64,000 nucleotides of DNA from Pseudidiomarina indica (GTDB lineage: Bacteria; Pseudomonadota; Gammaproteobacteria; Enterobacterales; Alteromonadaceae), in contig JAJUHK010000005.1 of the NCBI GenBank assembly GCA_029279945.1, positions 1 to 64,000 of the forward strand. Direction: 5' to 3'. The notes under the pieces were generated by a model. It searched no databases. It was given only the letters and a program-made list of their open reading frames with translations, and was not told where the DNA came from. Below, piece after piece: positions 37,947 through 49,039 of the stretch (the first letter of the stretch is position 1; the number at the start of each line of letters is the position of its first letter). A program made the position numbers and the translations under genes.

Positions 37947-38954
37947 ATGGCTATTGGCGAGTTTGACCTCATAGCAACGTATTTTACCCATCGCTATCCA
38001 CAACGAGATGACGTGGATATTGGGGTGGGTGATGATGGTGCGGTACTCAAAATCCCACCAAACTCAGAGTTGGTGGTGGTTACTGACACTATGGTTGAAG
38101 GTGTGCATTTTGATCAGCAGACCCCGGCACGAGCAATTGGCCATAAAATTGTCGCTGTTAACTTAAGTGATTTAGCAGCCATGGGCGCTGAGCCTGCTTG
38201 GATTAGCTTAGCGTTGACCTTACCAACCGTTGATCATGACTGGTTGACTGGGTTTACCCATGGCTTGCGTGAAATTTGTGATTACTACCAATGCCAACTG
38301 GTGGGTGGTGATACCACCCGCGGGCCGCTGACCATTACCGTCACCGCGCATGGTTTGGTACCAACAGGTAAGGCATTACGCCGTAATGGTGCTAAGCCAG
38401 GTGATTGGATTTATGTTAGTGGAACTTTAGGGGATGCTGGTTTAGCTTTGGCAGCAAGTCAGCAACAGCATAAATTATCACCCGATTATCAACGGCGGTT
38501 AAACGAACGTTTGTTTTTCCCGTCTCCACGGGTGGCGTTAGGGCAATCACTACGAGGTATCGCTAGCAGTGCCATCGATGTTTCTGATGGCTTACTGGCA
38601 GACTTGGGACATATTTTATCAGCGTCTCAAGTTGGGGCGCGCATTGATGTTGATGAGCTACCCTTATCGCTCGCATTAACCGAAAGCTTATCTGAAACAG
38701 ATGCATATAAATATGCGCTAACCAGCGGTGATGATTACGAGCTGTTGTTTACGGTGCCAGAAGCGCAACGTGGCTTGTTTGATACGGTTATTGCCCATGC
38801 TGCACACAAACCTGTTTGTATTGGCCGTGTCACCAATGAGGTGGAAGTGGTACAGCTCTTATATGCAGGCGAGCCTTGGTCGATGCCAACCGATGTTGCG
38901 CTAGGCTTTGACCACTTCAAAAAGCCAACCAGTGAAACAGAGCCCGAATTGTGA
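37947..38954 (+). CDS. thiL: Thiamine-monophosphate kinase
   Basis: MAIGEFDLIATYF; VGDDGAVL; VGGDTTRGPLTITVTAHG. Confidence 0.96.
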   Translation: MAIGEFDLIATYFTHRYPQRDDVDIGVGDDGAVLKIPPNSELVVVTDTMVEGVHFDQQTPARAIGHKIVAVNLSDLAAMGAEPAWISLALTLPTVDHDWLTGFTHGLREICDYYQCQLVGGDTTRGPLTITVTAHGLVPTGKALRRNGAKPGDWIYVSGTLGDAGLALAASQQQHKLSPDYQRRLNERLFFPSPRVALGQSLRGIASSAIDVSDGLLADLGHILSASQVGARIDVDELPLSLALTESLSETDAYKYALTSGDDYELLFTVPEAQRGLFDTVIAHAAHKPVCIGRVTNEVEVVQLLYAGEPWSMPTDVALGFDHFKKPTSETEPEL

Positions 38955-39421
38955 TTCGTATGCTGCGACATCCCATCCATCTACTTGCCTTTGGTTTTGG
39001 CAGTGGGTTGGCACCTAAAGCGCCTGGAACCTTCGGTACCTTAATGGCGATCCCGATTGTGTGGTTGATGCAATCGTTAGATCTAACTGCGTATATAGCC
39101 GTAACTACACTCGCTGCATTGCTTGGCCTATGGATTTGCCAGTTCACGGCACGTGCATTAGGAGTACATGATCACCCTGCTATTGTGTGGGATGAGATTG
39201 TTGGTTATATGGTGGCTATGTTGGCGTTACCCTTTACTTGGTTCAATGTGTTCGCTGCGTTTGTACTATTTCGCATATTCGACATTGTGAAGCCTGGCCC
39301 TATAGGCTGGTGCGATAAAAGGCTAACTGGTGGTGCCGGTATTATGGTGGACGATTTGCTGGCCGGAGCGGCCAGCGCGGTCGTCTTACATTTGGGCTAT
39401 GCGGCGTTGAATCTGAGCTAA
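38951..39421 (+). CDS. pgpA: Phosphatidylglycerophosphatase A
   Basis: [39 protein letters not shown] start overlapping thiL stop. Confidence 0.94.
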   Translation: MIRMLRHPIHLLAFGFGSGLAPKAPGTFGTLMAIPIVWLMQSLDLTAYIAVTTLAALLGLWICQFTARALGVHDHPAIVWDEIVGYMVAMLALPFTWFNVFAAFVLFRIFDIVKPGPIGWCDKRLTGGAGIMVDDLLAGAASAVVLHLGYAALNLS

Positions 39422-41269
39422 AATACCAGCACGGTCAAGCTCAAGTTCAGCACGTATTTCATCTTGTGTACCGTGTTTAATAAAGACATCAGGCAACCCT
39501 AAGTGCAACACCTGGATGGTGCGACCTTGTTCTGCTAGATATTCGCTGACAGCACTTCCAGCACCCCCAGCAATCGCACCCTCTTCAAGTGTCACGAGCA
39601 ACTCATGACGGTCGGCAAGTTGCTCGATAAGCTCATGGTCAAGCGGCTTTACAAAGCGCATGTCGGCCACCGTCGCATCGAGCGTCTCAGCACAATTAAG
39701 TACATCAACCAGCCAAGTCCCGAAGTTTAAGATAGCAATACGCTGTCCTTCACGCATCAACCGCCCTTTGCCGATGGGTATTTGTTGCATCTCTGCATCA
39801 TAAGGCATTCCCACACCGTTACCTCGTGGGTAACGTACCGCAGCCGGGCCGGCTTGATAAAGGTGACCGGTATAGAGCATATTGCGACATTCATTTTCAT
39901 CGCTGGGCGTCATAATTACCATATTGGGAATGCAACGCATGTAACTAATATCAAAAGCACCTTGGTGCGTCGGGCCGTCGGCACCAACAATTCCTGCTCG
40001 GTCTATAGCAAACAACACGGGCAGTTCTTGTAGCGCGACATCATGAATGAGTTGGTCATAGCCCCGTTGTAAGAACGTCGAATAGATCGCAACGACTGGA
40101 TGGAAGCCCCCAATCGCAAGGCCAGCACCAAAGGTGACAGCATGCTGTTCTGCGATGGCAACGTCGAAGTACTGGTCAGGGAATTTCTGTGAAAACTCAA
40201 CCATACCTGAACCTTCGCGCATTGCCGGCGTCACGGCCATGAGTTTTGAATCTTTGGCCGCCATTTCACATAACCAATCCCCAAATACCTGCGAGTATGA
40301 TGGTGTTTTGGGTGCTGCAGTTGGTAGCGAAGTAGTGGCTGGATCGAACTTAGGTACCCCATGGTAACCAATAGGATCTTTTTCTGCTGGCTCGTAGCCT
40401 TTACCTTTACGGGTAACGACATGGAGGAATTGAGGACCTTTCAAGTTACGCATATTGCGTAGGGTTTGGACCAGAAGATTAACGTCATGCCCATCAATAG
40501 GGCCGATGTAGTTAAACCCTAGCTCTTCAAATATCGTGCCTGGTGTCACAATACCTTTCATATGTTCTTCAGCACGGCTAGCAAGGTTTGAAATGCTAGG
40601 CATGCCCTGTAACAACCGCTTTCCGCCTTCGCGAATCGAGGTGTAGAAATTGCTGGAAAGTAACCGTGCTAAATGATTATTTAAAGCACCAACGTTCTCT
40701 GAAATTGACATCTCATTGTCGTTGAGAATGACCAACATGTCAGGTTTGATGTCCCCTGCATGGTTCATCGCTTCAAATGCCATCCCAGCGGTAATGGCAC
40801 CATCACCAATCACAGCGACTACCTTTTGTTGGGTTTTATTACGTTGGGCGGCAATTGCCATGCCTAGTGCAGCACTAATCGAGGTGCTAGAGTGACCAAC
40901 ACTTAATGTGTCGTATTCACTTTCTGGACGCCATGGGAATGGATGTAACCCATTTTTCTGGCGAATGGTATGCATGGCATCCTTACGACCGGTCAATATT
41001 TTATGTGGGTAGGCCTGATGACCAACGTCCCAAACTAACTGGTCGTATGGCGTAGCATAGACGTAGTGCAGCGCAACAGTTAATTCAACTGTGCCAAGAC
41101 CTGAGGCCAAGTGACCACTACTTTGACTGACAGACTTTAATAGAAACTCACGAACCTCACCGCATAGTTGCGGCAACTGCCGTTCGCTTAACAGACGAAC
41201 ATCGGCAGGTGTGTTAATGCTATCCAATAACGTGATCGGAGCATCAGAGTGACTACGAGTTGACGACAT
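39386..41269 (-). CDS. dxs: 1-deoxy-D-xylulose-5-phosphate synthase
   Basis: Transketolase-type motifs ([39 protein letters not shown]). Confidence 0.97.
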   Translation of the reverse strand: MSSTRSHSDAPITLLDSINTPADVRLLSERQLPQLCGEVREFLLKSVSQSSGHLASGLGTVELTVALHYVYATPYDQLVWDVGHQAYPHKILTGRKDAMHTIRQKNGLHPFPWRPESEYDTLSVGHSSTSISAALGMAIAAQRNKTQQKVVAVIGDGAITAGMAFEAMNHAGDIKPDMLVILNDNEMSISENVGALNNHLARLLSSNFYTSIREGGKRLLQGMPSISNLASRAEEHMKGIVTPGTIFEELGFNYIGPIDGHDVNLLVQTLRNMRNLKGPQFLHVVTRKGKGYEPAEKDPIGYHGVPKFDPATTSLPTAAPKTPSYSQVFGDWLCEMAAKDSKLMAVTPAMREGSGMVEFSQKFPDQYFDVAIAEQHAVTFGAGLAIGGFHPVVAIYSTFLQRGYDQLIHDVALQELPVLFAIDRAGIVGADGPTHQGAFDISYMRCIPNMVIMTPSDENECRNMLYTGHLYQAGPAAVRYPRGNGVGMPYDAEMQQIPIGKGRLMREGQRIAILNFGTWLVDVLNCAETLDATVADMRFVKPLDHELIEQLADRHELLVTLEEGAIAGGAGSAVSEYLAEQGRTIQVLHLGLPDVFIKHGTQDEIRAELELDRAGILAQIQRRIAQM

Positions 41270-41273
41270 GAAT

Positions 41274-42164
41274 TTAATGATCCCGGTTCAGCAAATGGTC
41301 AGCGAATGCTGCTAATAATTCGGTATTGTAAGTAATTTTGGTTAAGGCATGAAGCGCTTTCTGGTGGAATTCCTGCAAACGCTGTTGTGCGCCATCTAAG
41401 CCTAATAGTGTAACATACGTGGACTTATTTGCCTCTGCATCGCTGCCTTTCGTTTTTCCTAAGGATGAGGTGTTGCCAATCACATCCAACATGTCATCAC
41501 GAACTTGGAAAGCCAGTCCTAAGTTGTAGGCAAAATCATCGAAATGCTGACGGAAGTCTTGCGCTTCGTCATCACCAGCAAGGACACCGAGCATTACCGC
41601 TGCACGAATCAATGCCCCGGTTTTATGCTCATGAATTTGGGCTAACTCTGGTTCAGGTAGATGCGCAGCACCAGTAGCCGCTAAATCGAGTGCTTGGCCA
41701 CCACACATACCATGGTCACCGCTAGCTTGGGCTAATACTTGAATCATGGTCAACTGGCGCTCGGCGTTAAGCGGCAGGTGCGGTGCACTCAACAATTCAA
41801 AGGCTAGTGTTTGGAGTGCGTCACCAGCAAGGATGGCTGTCGCTTCATCGAAGGCAATGTGGCAGGTTGGTTGTCCCCGCCGGAGGTGGTCATTATCCAT
41901 GGCGGGCAAATCGTCGTGAACCAGCGAGTATGCGTGAATACATTCAACTGCAGCGGCGGCGCGCATGATAACGTCAGACGGTGCACCACAAAGTTGCCCC
42001 ACCTGTAAGGTCAGAAAAGGCCGTACTCGTTTACCGCCTAACACTAAAGCATAATGCATCGCTTCTTGTAACCTTGGGGCGACCGCGCGGCGTTGCAAAA
42101 GCAGATGATTAAGATAGTGATTGATCTGTTGTTTTGATTGTTCAAGTTGGTCAAGCAAATTCAC
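41274..42164 (-). CDS. ispA: Polyprenyl (farnesyl) diphosphate synthase
   Basis: [12 protein letters not shown] and [11 protein letters not shown] aspartate-rich motifs. Confidence 0.96.
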   Translation of the reverse strand: MNLLDQLEQSKQQINHYLNHLLLQRRAVAPRLQEAMHYALVLGGKRVRPFLTLQVGQLCGAPSDVIMRAAAAVECIHAYSLVHDDLPAMDNDHLRRGQPTCHIAFDEATAILAGDALQTLAFELLSAPHLPLNAERQLTMIQVLAQASGDHGMCGGQALDLAATGAAHLPEPELAQIHEHKTGALIRAAVMLGVLAGDDEAQDFRQHFDDFAYNLGLAFQVRDDMLDVIGNTSSLGKTKGSDAEANKSTYVTLLGLDGAQQRLQEFHQKALHALTKITYNTELLAAFADHLLNRDH

Positions 42165-42466
42165 GCGTCATCCTCGGCAGCGTGTTGGAATGGCACTAGG
42201 ACATCTTGCCCTTGCTGTTGCAGCAATTGTGCTACTTTTTGCTCAGCTTGCTGTAGCTTCTGTTGGCTCAATCGTGACAACTTAACCGCTTGCTCAAATT
42301 GTTCTAGTGCTTGCTCTAACGGTAGCTCACCTTGTTCGAGCTGGACAACGATTTTTTCCAGCTGCTGCATGGCTTGTTCAAATGATAAATCACTCATAGG
42401 GAATGCGACCTCATCGGGGCATGACATGATGGCGCACAAGTTACCCTGATTACGATGTGTCGTCAA
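42161..42466 (-). CDS. xseB: Exodeoxyribonuclease VII small subunit
   Basis: [32 protein letters not shown]; upstream of ispA-dxs. Confidence 0.92.
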   Translation of the reverse strand: MTTHRNQGNLCAIMSCPDEVAFPMSDLSFEQAMQQLEKIVVQLEQGELPLEQALEQFEQAVKLSRLSQQKLQQAEQKVAQLLQQQGQDVLVPFQHAAEDDA

Positions 42467-42524
42467 ATCAGGTATAATGTTGTCTTCTTAATTTTAGCTC
42501 AACCATGGTTTCAAAAATACACGC

Positions 42525-44006
42525 ATGAAATTTATAATCCGACTCCACGCAGAAATCACGATAAAGAGTAATGGCGTTCGTAAAAGATACGGCAAATTAC
42601 TCGTTAATAATTTGAAAAGTATCTTGCAACGACGCGAGTTAAAGGGAAAGGTAACTTGGTGTTGGGATCGGATTGAACTTGAAGTATCGCCCGTATCGCA
42701 ATCACGGGTGGATGAAATTATTGAGCTGTTGCAACGAGTACCCGGTATCGCTTGGTTCAGCCAGTCGTATGAAATGCCACTCCCAGAGGGTGATCCGACA
42801 GATTTTGGACCTATTACAGAACTGGTGTTAGCGTGCTGGCAACCTGTTGTTACGGGAAAAAGTTTTGTGGTGCGGGTGAAGCGTAAAGGTGATCATCCAT
42901 TCCGTTCGTTGGATTTGGAGCGCTATTTAGGGGGGGCGTTGTTACGGCACTGCGCTGATTCGCGTGTGAGCTTAAAACATCCTGAGGTTGAGGTGCGGCT
43001 TGAAATTGATCATCACACCGTGCGGGTTTTTGGGGACAAAATTCAAGGTTTAGGTGGTTTCCCACTACCAAGTCAGGAAACAGTGTTGAGCTTGTTATCT
43101 GGTGGATTTGACTCTAGTGTTGCCAGTTTCCAATTGATCAGACGGGGCGCGCGCGTGCATTTTTGTTTCTTTAATTTAGGCGGCGCGCAGCATGAAACGG
43201 GTGTGCGGCAAACCGCTTATTATTTATGGCAACAGTATGCTAGTTCACACCCACTCAAATTTATTAGTGTTGATTTCGCGCCTATAGTTGAAGAGATCCT
43301 AACTAAAGTTGATAACGGGTTAATGGGCGTTGTACTCAAACGGCAGATGTTACGTGCTGCCGAGTTAGTTGCCGACAAGCTCAATACTGCGGCGATTGTG
43401 ACCGGTGAGGCACTAGGGCAAGTTTCAAGTCAGACCTTGAGTAACCTTAGTGTGATTGATGAAGCCACACATAAACTGGTACTGCGGCCGCTCATCACCA
43501 TGGATAAGCAGGATATTATTAATATTGCGGATCAGATTGGAACCGGTGATTTGGCGCGGAGTATGCCGGAGTATTGTGGCGTTATTTCGAATAAGCCAAC
43601 CGTGAAAGCACAACGCGATGCGCTTATGCAAGCAGAAAGCTTACTCGATTTGGCGCTGATCGAAGCAGTTGTGAAACAGGCAAAAGTCGAAGAGGTTAGT
43701 CAAATTGGTGCCACACTAGAGAGTCGCGTGGAACAATTTCGTACCGTTCATGAGGTCGATGCCACTGTTCATGAGATCATCGATATTCGCAGTCAAGACG
43801 AGGTTGAACGTAAAGCATTTGTCGCACCAACTGACACCATCACCGTCCGCCATATTCCATTTTTTAAATTGGGCACGGCTTTTACACAATTAGCAACAAA
43901 TAAAATCTATTTGCTCTATTGTGACAAGGGTGTAATGAGTAAACTGCAAGCTTTATACTTACAGGAGCAGGGATTTACGAATGTTGCGGTCTATCAACCA
44001 CATTAG
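42525..44006 (+). CDS. thiI: tRNA 4-thiouridine synthase ThiI
   Basis: LLSGGFDSSVASFQLIRRG PP-loop; THUMP N-terminus; C-terminal rhodanese-like YCDKGVMSKLQALYL. Confidence 0.95.
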   Translation: MKFIIRLHAEITIKSNGVRKRYGKLLVNNLKSILQRRELKGKVTWCWDRIELEVSPVSQSRVDEIIELLQRVPGIAWFSQSYEMPLPEGDPTDFGPITELVLACWQPVVTGKSFVVRVKRKGDHPFRSLDLERYLGGALLRHCADSRVSLKHPEVEVRLEIDHHTVRVFGDKIQGLGGFPLPSQETVLSLLSGGFDSSVASFQLIRRGARVHFCFFNLGGAQHETGVRQTAYYLWQQYASSHPLKFISVDFAPIVEEILTKVDNGLMGVVLKRQMLRAAELVADKLNTAAIVTGEALGQVSSQTLSNLSVIDEATHKLVLRPLITMDKQDIINIADQIGTGDLARSMPEYCGVISNKPTVKAQRDALMQAESLLDLALIEAVVKQAKVEEVSQIGATLESRVEQFRTVHEVDATVHEIIDIRSQDEVERKAFVAPTDTITVRHIPFFKLGTAFTQLATNKIYLLYCDKGVMSKLQALYLQEQGFTNVAVYQPH

Positions 44007-44021
44007 CTGCGATCTCTGTCA

Positions 44022-44402
44022 ATGGATGATAAATCAAGGATAAAAGGAATGACCTCAAGAAACGTAGCTCGAATTATTTTTGTTATATTATTGATTGGCT
44101 TGTCGGCTGCATTTCTCATGCAGGTGTCTTCAAATTCAGTCCCGCGCTTTGAACATGCCGATAAAGTAGTGCACTTCGGAGCTTTTTTTATCTTAGCGCT
44201 GACTTTTCACCGGGCATTTCCAATTCCTATTTGGTTAGCATTGGTGTTGTTGACACTCTATGGTGTAGCAATTGAATGGTTACAGAGTTTAACGCCATAC
44301 CGCGATGCTAGCTTAGGTGATTTGATTGCTGATGCACTCGGTGCTTCAACATATTACGCCATTGCCTACTGGTATTATCGAAAGCAAAAAAAAGCGAAGT
44401 GA
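44022..44402 (+). CDS. VanZ family protein
   Basis: DKVVHFGAFFILALTFHRAF; EWLQSLTPYRDASLGDLIADALGA. Confidence 0.87.
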   Translation: MDDKSRIKGMTSRNVARIIFVILLIGLSAAFLMQVSSNSVPRFEHADKVVHFGAFFILALTFHRAFPIPIWLALVLLTLYGVAIEWLQSLTPYRDASLGDLIADALGASTYYAIAYWYYRKQKKAK

Positions 44403-44418
44403 TTTACTTCGCTTTTTT
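44388..44418. terminator. Bidirectional terminator embedded in the ends of both convergent CDSs
   Basis: aaaaaagcgaagt-gattt-acttcgctttttt. Confidence 0.85.
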
Positions 44419-45618
44419 GGCTTTATCTTTCCCTTTCTTTTTCTTTTTCTTAGTCTTACCGGGGGTTGGAAACTTATATTGAGGGCGTAATTCGTCAAAT
44501 ACACGTCGCTCAATCTTCAGTTTTTGGTAGCGCTCAATGCGCCCTAACAATTCTGCGTCATGAGCTTCAACCAATGCCACTGCAAGCCCAGCTTTACCTG
44601 CTCGCCCCGTACGACCGATGCGGTGCAGATAAGTATCGGCTTGGCGTGGTAAATCATAATTCACAACCAGCGCGATATCCTCGATATCGATACCGCGAGC
44701 GGCCACGTCAGTAGCGATTAAGGTGCTATCGCTAAACTTTTCCATGCGAGCAATGATACGTTGCCGATCAGCCTGGGGCATATCGCCACGTAGCGTGAGA
44801 TTTTTCACCCCTGCGGCAAATAACTTACCTGCCAATTCGTCGACCCGTTCGCGCGTGCGAACGAAAATAATGCGTCGCCCTGGGTTTTCTTCAAGTACCC
44901 GCAGCAACAATTTGAATTTATGTTCAGCGGTATCGGCTTGGTACCACCGTTGCAAGATTTTGCCGCGCTCACGCTTAGGTGGCTCGACCGTGATTTGTAG
45001 TGGATTATTCTGAATTTCCGCTGAGAATTGTTGTACTCCAGCACTGTCTAAAGTTGCAGAGAAGAGCATGGTTTGTTGCAGTTGCTGAGTTTCATTAACT
45101 AATTGCTTCACTGCAGTGCTAAAACCCATATCTAACATACGATCAGCTTCGTCAATGATAAGCCATTCAATGGTATCAAGCGCGTATTGATCGGCGCCAA
45201 TGAGATCCAGCAGCCGCCCTGGGGTGGCCACCAAAATATCATGAGGCTGCTCCAGCACTTGGTGTTGTGAACCATAGTTAACACCACCAGTGATTAACAC
45301 GGTGTTCAGACCAGTACTATCACTGAAGGCATCTGCTTGCTCAGCAATTTGCTGCGCAAGCTCTCGGGTAGGCGCTAAAATCAGTACCCGTGCAGGTCCC
45401 GCATGGTGGCGGGGAAAATCTAGCAAATGTTGCAATGCAGGTAACAGAAAAGCGAGCGTTTTCCCAGTTCCCGTAGGGGAATTAACCAGCAAATCTTGCC
45501 CCTCTAAAGCCGCTGGGATTACTGCTTGCTGTACTTTTGCTGGCTTGTTAAGGTTGGCTGCTTTGAGAACCTCAATGAGTTCATCATCAAGTTCAAGTTG
45601 TTCCCAATCGGGTGTCAT
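44404..45618 (-). CDS. srmB: DEAD-box RNA helicase (SrmB-like)
   Basis: NSPTGTGKTLAFLLPALQHL; IDEADRMLDMGF; HRIGRTGRAGKAG; gene order next to trmN6. Confidence 0.92.
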   Translation of the reverse strand: MTPDWEQLELDDELIEVLKAANLNKPAKVQQAVIPAALEGQDLLVNSPTGTGKTLAFLLPALQHLLDFPRHHAGPARVLILAPTRELAQQIAEQADAFSDSTGLNTVLITGGVNYGSQHQVLEQPHDILVATPGRLLDLIGADQYALDTIEWLIIDEADRMLDMGFSTAVKQLVNETQQLQQTMLFSATLDSAGVQQFSAEIQNNPLQITVEPPKRERGKILQRWYQADTAEHKFKLLLRVLEENPGRRIIFVRTRERVDELAGKLFAAGVKNLTLRGDMPQADRQRIIARMEKFSDSTLIATDVAARGIDIEDIALVVNYDLPRQADTYLHRIGRTGRAGKAGLAVALVEAHDAELLGRIERYQKLKIERRVFDELRPQYKFPTPGKTKKKKKKGKDKAKKAK

Positions 45619-45647
45619 GCCTTATTCCTGTCGTTGTGGAGATACTA

Positions 45648-46355
45648 ATGGGATTTCAATGTCGGCAATTTTACCTGAAAGATGACCAATGTGCGATGAA
45701 AGTTAGCACCGATAGCTTACTGTTTGGTGCTTGGGTAGAGATCGCGGCGGCGCAACGATTACTAGATCTGGGTACCGGCTGTGGCATTTTAGCGTTAATG
45801 CTGGCGCAGCGGAGCATGTTGTCGGCTCATATTGACGCGGTTGAGCTGGATGCGCGTGCCGCAGCACAAGCACAAGAGAATGTTAACGCATCGCCGTGGC
45901 CAAAAAAAGTAACGGTAGTGCAAGGCGACGTTGCTGCGCTCGAATTACCTGTAACTAGCTATGATGTCATTGTGATGAATCCCCCCTATTTTGCAGGTCA
46001 CCTTGCCAGTCCAACGGCAGCTCGGCAATTAGCGCGGCAAGGCCATGGTCAAGTTTGGCGCACTTGGCTGGCATGCGCTCATGATTGGTTAAGCCCCGTC
46101 GGGAAAATTGCCGTCGTGGCACCGATGACTGCGCTACAGCAAATTCTAACGTGTGCTGCATCGCTAGGTTTGTGTGTTAGCCGTCAGTGTCAGGTGCATA
46201 GCACGCCAAGCAAACCTGCGTACTTAGTGATGCTGGAGTTACGACATGAGTCCGCACACAGCAGTGTGGTTCATGAAACGATGACCATTAGAGATGCGAC
46301 CGGCGCTTATACTGCCGTGTTTAAAACGTTGACGAAAGATTTTTATCTATCGTAA
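45648..46355 (+). CDS. trmN6: tRNA1(Val) (adenine-N6)-methyltransferase
   Basis: MGFQCRQFYLKDDQCAMKVSTDSLLFGAW; LDLGTGCGILALMLAQR; MNPPYF. Confidence 0.95.
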   Translation: MGFQCRQFYLKDDQCAMKVSTDSLLFGAWVEIAAAQRLLDLGTGCGILALMLAQRSMLSAHIDAVELDARAAAQAQENVNASPWPKKVTVVQGDVAALELPVTSYDVIVMNPPYFAGHLASPTAARQLARQGHGQVWRTWLACAHDWLSPVGKIAVVAPMTALQQILTCAASLGLCVSRQCQVHSTPSKPAYLVMLELRHESAHSSVVHETMTIRDATGAYTAVFKTLTKDFYLS

Positions 46356-46359
46356 GAGT

Positions 46360-46384
46360 AGCCGTGATGGGAATCATCACGGCT
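46360..46384 (+). terminator. Hairpin after trmN6
   Basis: agccgtgatg / catcacggct inverted repeat. Confidence 0.5.
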
Positions 46385-46397
46385 GTATGAGGTGAGA

Positions 46398-48062
46398 CTA
46401 TAAGCCGAGTACTGCTACCCCTTGGCGGAAAGTGATATCCACTGGGATTTTTGCCGCCGCTAAGCGATCGAGATCGGCTTGCAGCTGCTCATCGATGTGG
46501 CCCATGGTGTCAAACAATTCACCGACACCGTGATAATCCCCATCGCCTTGTAAGGTAAGAATCTTTGCCGATAAGGAATTCATGGCATCACGCATGGCCG
46601 TCATGTTGACTGCATATTGACCTTGTTCGTTGCGGGTGAATGCACCCGCTTGTGCGAAGTAGTTGAAGCGAATCATGTTGGCTTTACCATGTGCACTGGC
46701 AGCACCAAAGCGAACCGAACGGAAAATGCCAGCTAAAAAAGTGGTGTAGTAGTCTTCTAATACACCTTCGGTAATTACGCCGGCTTCAAGCAGTTGAGTG
46801 ACCATATACAGGCCTAAAATATCCGCTTTACCTTCTTCTAATGCAGAAGCGTGTTCTTTTAGTGCTTCGCGGACTGTGCCTGGTTGACCGATTAAGTTTT
46901 TAATGCCGAGCCCATGTGCAACCTCATGGAACATGGTGTTGGCAAAAAACGCGTCAAAGGTAATATGACGGCGTTGCTCAGGTACAATTAATTCTTCGGC
47001 AATGGGTACCAAAATCGCATCAAACTTGGCGCGCATTGCGTTTTTTAGCTGCAAGCGACGGGTACCTTTGTCGAGCTGAACCTGCTCATCATTAGGTAAG
47101 TTAATCGCGATGGTTTTGCTGCCGGCATTTGAATGGCCCGCGTAATAAACGACATCGTAAGCATTCAACTGTGCGCCAGTACCTGGAACCTCTGCTTTAT
47201 ACTCAGCGGGTACGGGTAGATTACGTTGGAGTTCAGGGAGATGCGCAGCATAGATAGCGAGTTTTTCGCTCCACTCCCGATCTTTGATGAGGACATATGA
47301 TTCAAATGCCGTACGGTAGCCATAAAGTTGATCTTCATAGCTTTCAATAGGACCAATCACAACGTCAACGTCATTATCAGTCATATCCATCCAAGCATAA
47401 TCAGAGGCTTGATATTCATTGCTAAGCAACGCGTCGGCGCGCATGTTCAGGTAGGTTTTAAACTGCTCACTTTCCGCAAATTCAGCGGCTTCTCGCAATA
47501 ACTCAGCAGCTTGCTGCAATTCTGCATGGTAAGCCTCATGGTAGGGGATGGCGTATAACTGCCCAGTTTGGTCTCGCCGGACCAGCGTATATTGGTCGAT
47601 TTTGCCGGGGAAATTAGCACGTTCAAACTCTTCTTTGGTCATATCGGCCGGATAAAAGTTTGCTCCAGCAGGTTTTTCCCCAAATCCAGTTAAAAATGGC
47701 GTGTTATTATTGAGTCGATCCCAAGGACCGTAATTGATTGCGGCGAATTGACGAACCTGCTCATTTGCTATGCGATCGAGTAATTCATTGGCACTGGCGC
47801 CGTAGGCTTGCTGCCAAAACAAGTCATCCATAATTTCAGATGCTTCGATCAATAGTTTCACCATATGGCGCTGACGCTCACTGAGATGACTCAAATCACT
47901 GGTTAGATCGAATGGATGATAGATATCCAACCGTGCTTGAGCATCGGCAACGAGTTGCACGGGAGGTAACTCTACAGCTGCTTTAGGCTGTTGAGGTGCT
48001 TGACTGCACGCAGCGAGTGACGCGCTCAGTGCGAGTAATGAATATTTGGTAAAGCTACGCAT
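46398..48062 (-). CDS. Peptidase M49 (dipeptidyl-peptidase III)-like lipoprotein
   Basis: Lipobox AAC; FHEVAHGLGIKN zinc motif with downstream EEGKADILG. Confidence 0.85.
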   Translation of the reverse strand: MRSFTKYSLLALSASLAACSQAPQQPKAAVELPPVQLVADAQARLDIYHPFDLTSDLSHLSERQRHMVKLLIEASEIMDDLFWQQAYGASANELLDRIANEQVRQFAAINYGPWDRLNNNTPFLTGFGEKPAGANFYPADMTKEEFERANFPGKIDQYTLVRRDQTGQLYAIPYHEAYHAELQQAAELLREAAEFAESEQFKTYLNMRADALLSNEYQASDYAWMDMTDNDVDVVIGPIESYEDQLYGYRTAFESYVLIKDREWSEKLAIYAAHLPELQRNLPVPAEYKAEVPGTGAQLNAYDVVYYAGHSNAGSKTIAINLPNDEQVQLDKGTRRLQLKNAMRAKFDAILVPIAEELIVPEQRRHITFDAFFANTMFHEVAHGLGIKNLIGQPGTVREALKEHASALEEGKADILGLYMVTQLLEAGVITEGVLEDYYTTFLAGIFRSVRFGAASAHGKANMIRFNYFAQAGAFTRNEQGQYAVNMTAMRDAMNSLSAKILTLQGDGDYHGVGELFDTMGHIDEQLQADLDRLAAAKIPVDITFRQGVAVLGL

Positions 48063-48090
48063 GGCTTTGTCCTTGTTTATTTCTCAAATG

Positions 48091-48999
48091 TTATTGGGAC
48101 GTCGAAGCGTCCGTAAATAAGTTGACGAGGTCAGGATAAAATTCTTTTATCTCACCTGCAAGCAAGGCGAAATCGGCATCGATACGTTGTTCAGGCGTGG
48201 CTTCAACGAGCTTATCCTGTTCATCGACTAATACATCTGTCGGCTTGAACTTTTTAATCGCAAGATCATGTTCAAGGACAAAGTTAATACGGTCACGCCA
48301 GAGTAAACCTAGCTTAATCGCCCGTTTACCGTGCTCAAGGTGGGTTTTCAACTCGGTACCCGTGAGATCATGTTGGCGCATGCGAACAATGCCGCCGTCT
48401 TCTGTATGGTCGCGCAATTCTACTTCATCGCCAAATTGGAATGCCCCCGGAACTCGGCCCCGTTGAAGCCATTCGGTAAAATAAACATCGGTTGCCTGCT
48501 CACAAAATAGGGGTTTCACAGGTAATGAGCCTAAGCTGCTGCGTAATAAGCCCAAGAAATCTTCCGCACGGTTTGCGGCGGCGGCATCCACCACGACGAT
48601 ATTAAAGTGGGTATCGAGCATCCCCCAGGTTAATCGAAAACGTGTAAAGGCTTGTGGTAGAAGGCGGTGAACAATATCTTCTTTGAGATTTTGTTTTTCT
48701 TTGGCACCCACTTTGCGAGCTTGGTCATTTTCAATTAACGCAACCTGTTCGTCGAGCTCTGCTTGCACAACAGCAGATGGCAGAACTTTTTCTTCCTTAC
48801 GAGCACAGAACAAGTAGGCAGAACCAATTTGGTGGGTGAGTACTTCGCTGTGTTGGCCAAACGGTGACCCCCAGCCAAAACTTGCGAGCTCTTGTCGGCC
48901 GCAAGGACGAAAAACATGCTGCGCTAAGTTTTCTTCGAGATTATTCGGTACGTTAAAATCGTTTGCTAGCGTGTAGATTCTCAGGTTTTTAAACCACAT
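48091..48999 (-). CDS. rdgC: Recombination-associated protein RdgC
   Basis: MWFKNLRIYTLANDF; CGRQELASFGWGSPFG; LLWRDRINFVLEHDLAIKK. Confidence 0.96.
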   Translation of the reverse strand: MWFKNLRIYTLANDFNVPNNLEENLAQHVFRPCGRQELASFGWGSPFGQHSEVLTHQIGSAYLFCARKEEKVLPSAVVQAELDEQVALIENDQARKVGAKEKQNLKEDIVHRLLPQAFTRFRLTWGMLDTHFNIVVVDAAAANRAEDFLGLLRSSLGSLPVKPLFCEQATDVYFTEWLQRGRVPGAFQFGDEVELRDHTEDGGIVRMRQHDLTGTELKTHLEHGKRAIKLGLLWRDRINFVLEHDLAIKKFKPTDVLVDEQDKLVEATPEQRIDADFALLAGEIKEFYPDLVNLFTDASTSQ

Positions 49000-49039
49000 G
49001 ATTAATCCTTGAGTATTGAGATGAACTGTCAGTAAACAG

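Noticed and set aside
42161-42440. Possible low-complexity repeat on both strands (Ser/Cys-rich shadow ORF 42138-42449)
   Set aside because: Antisense of the Gln/Glu-rich xseB gene.
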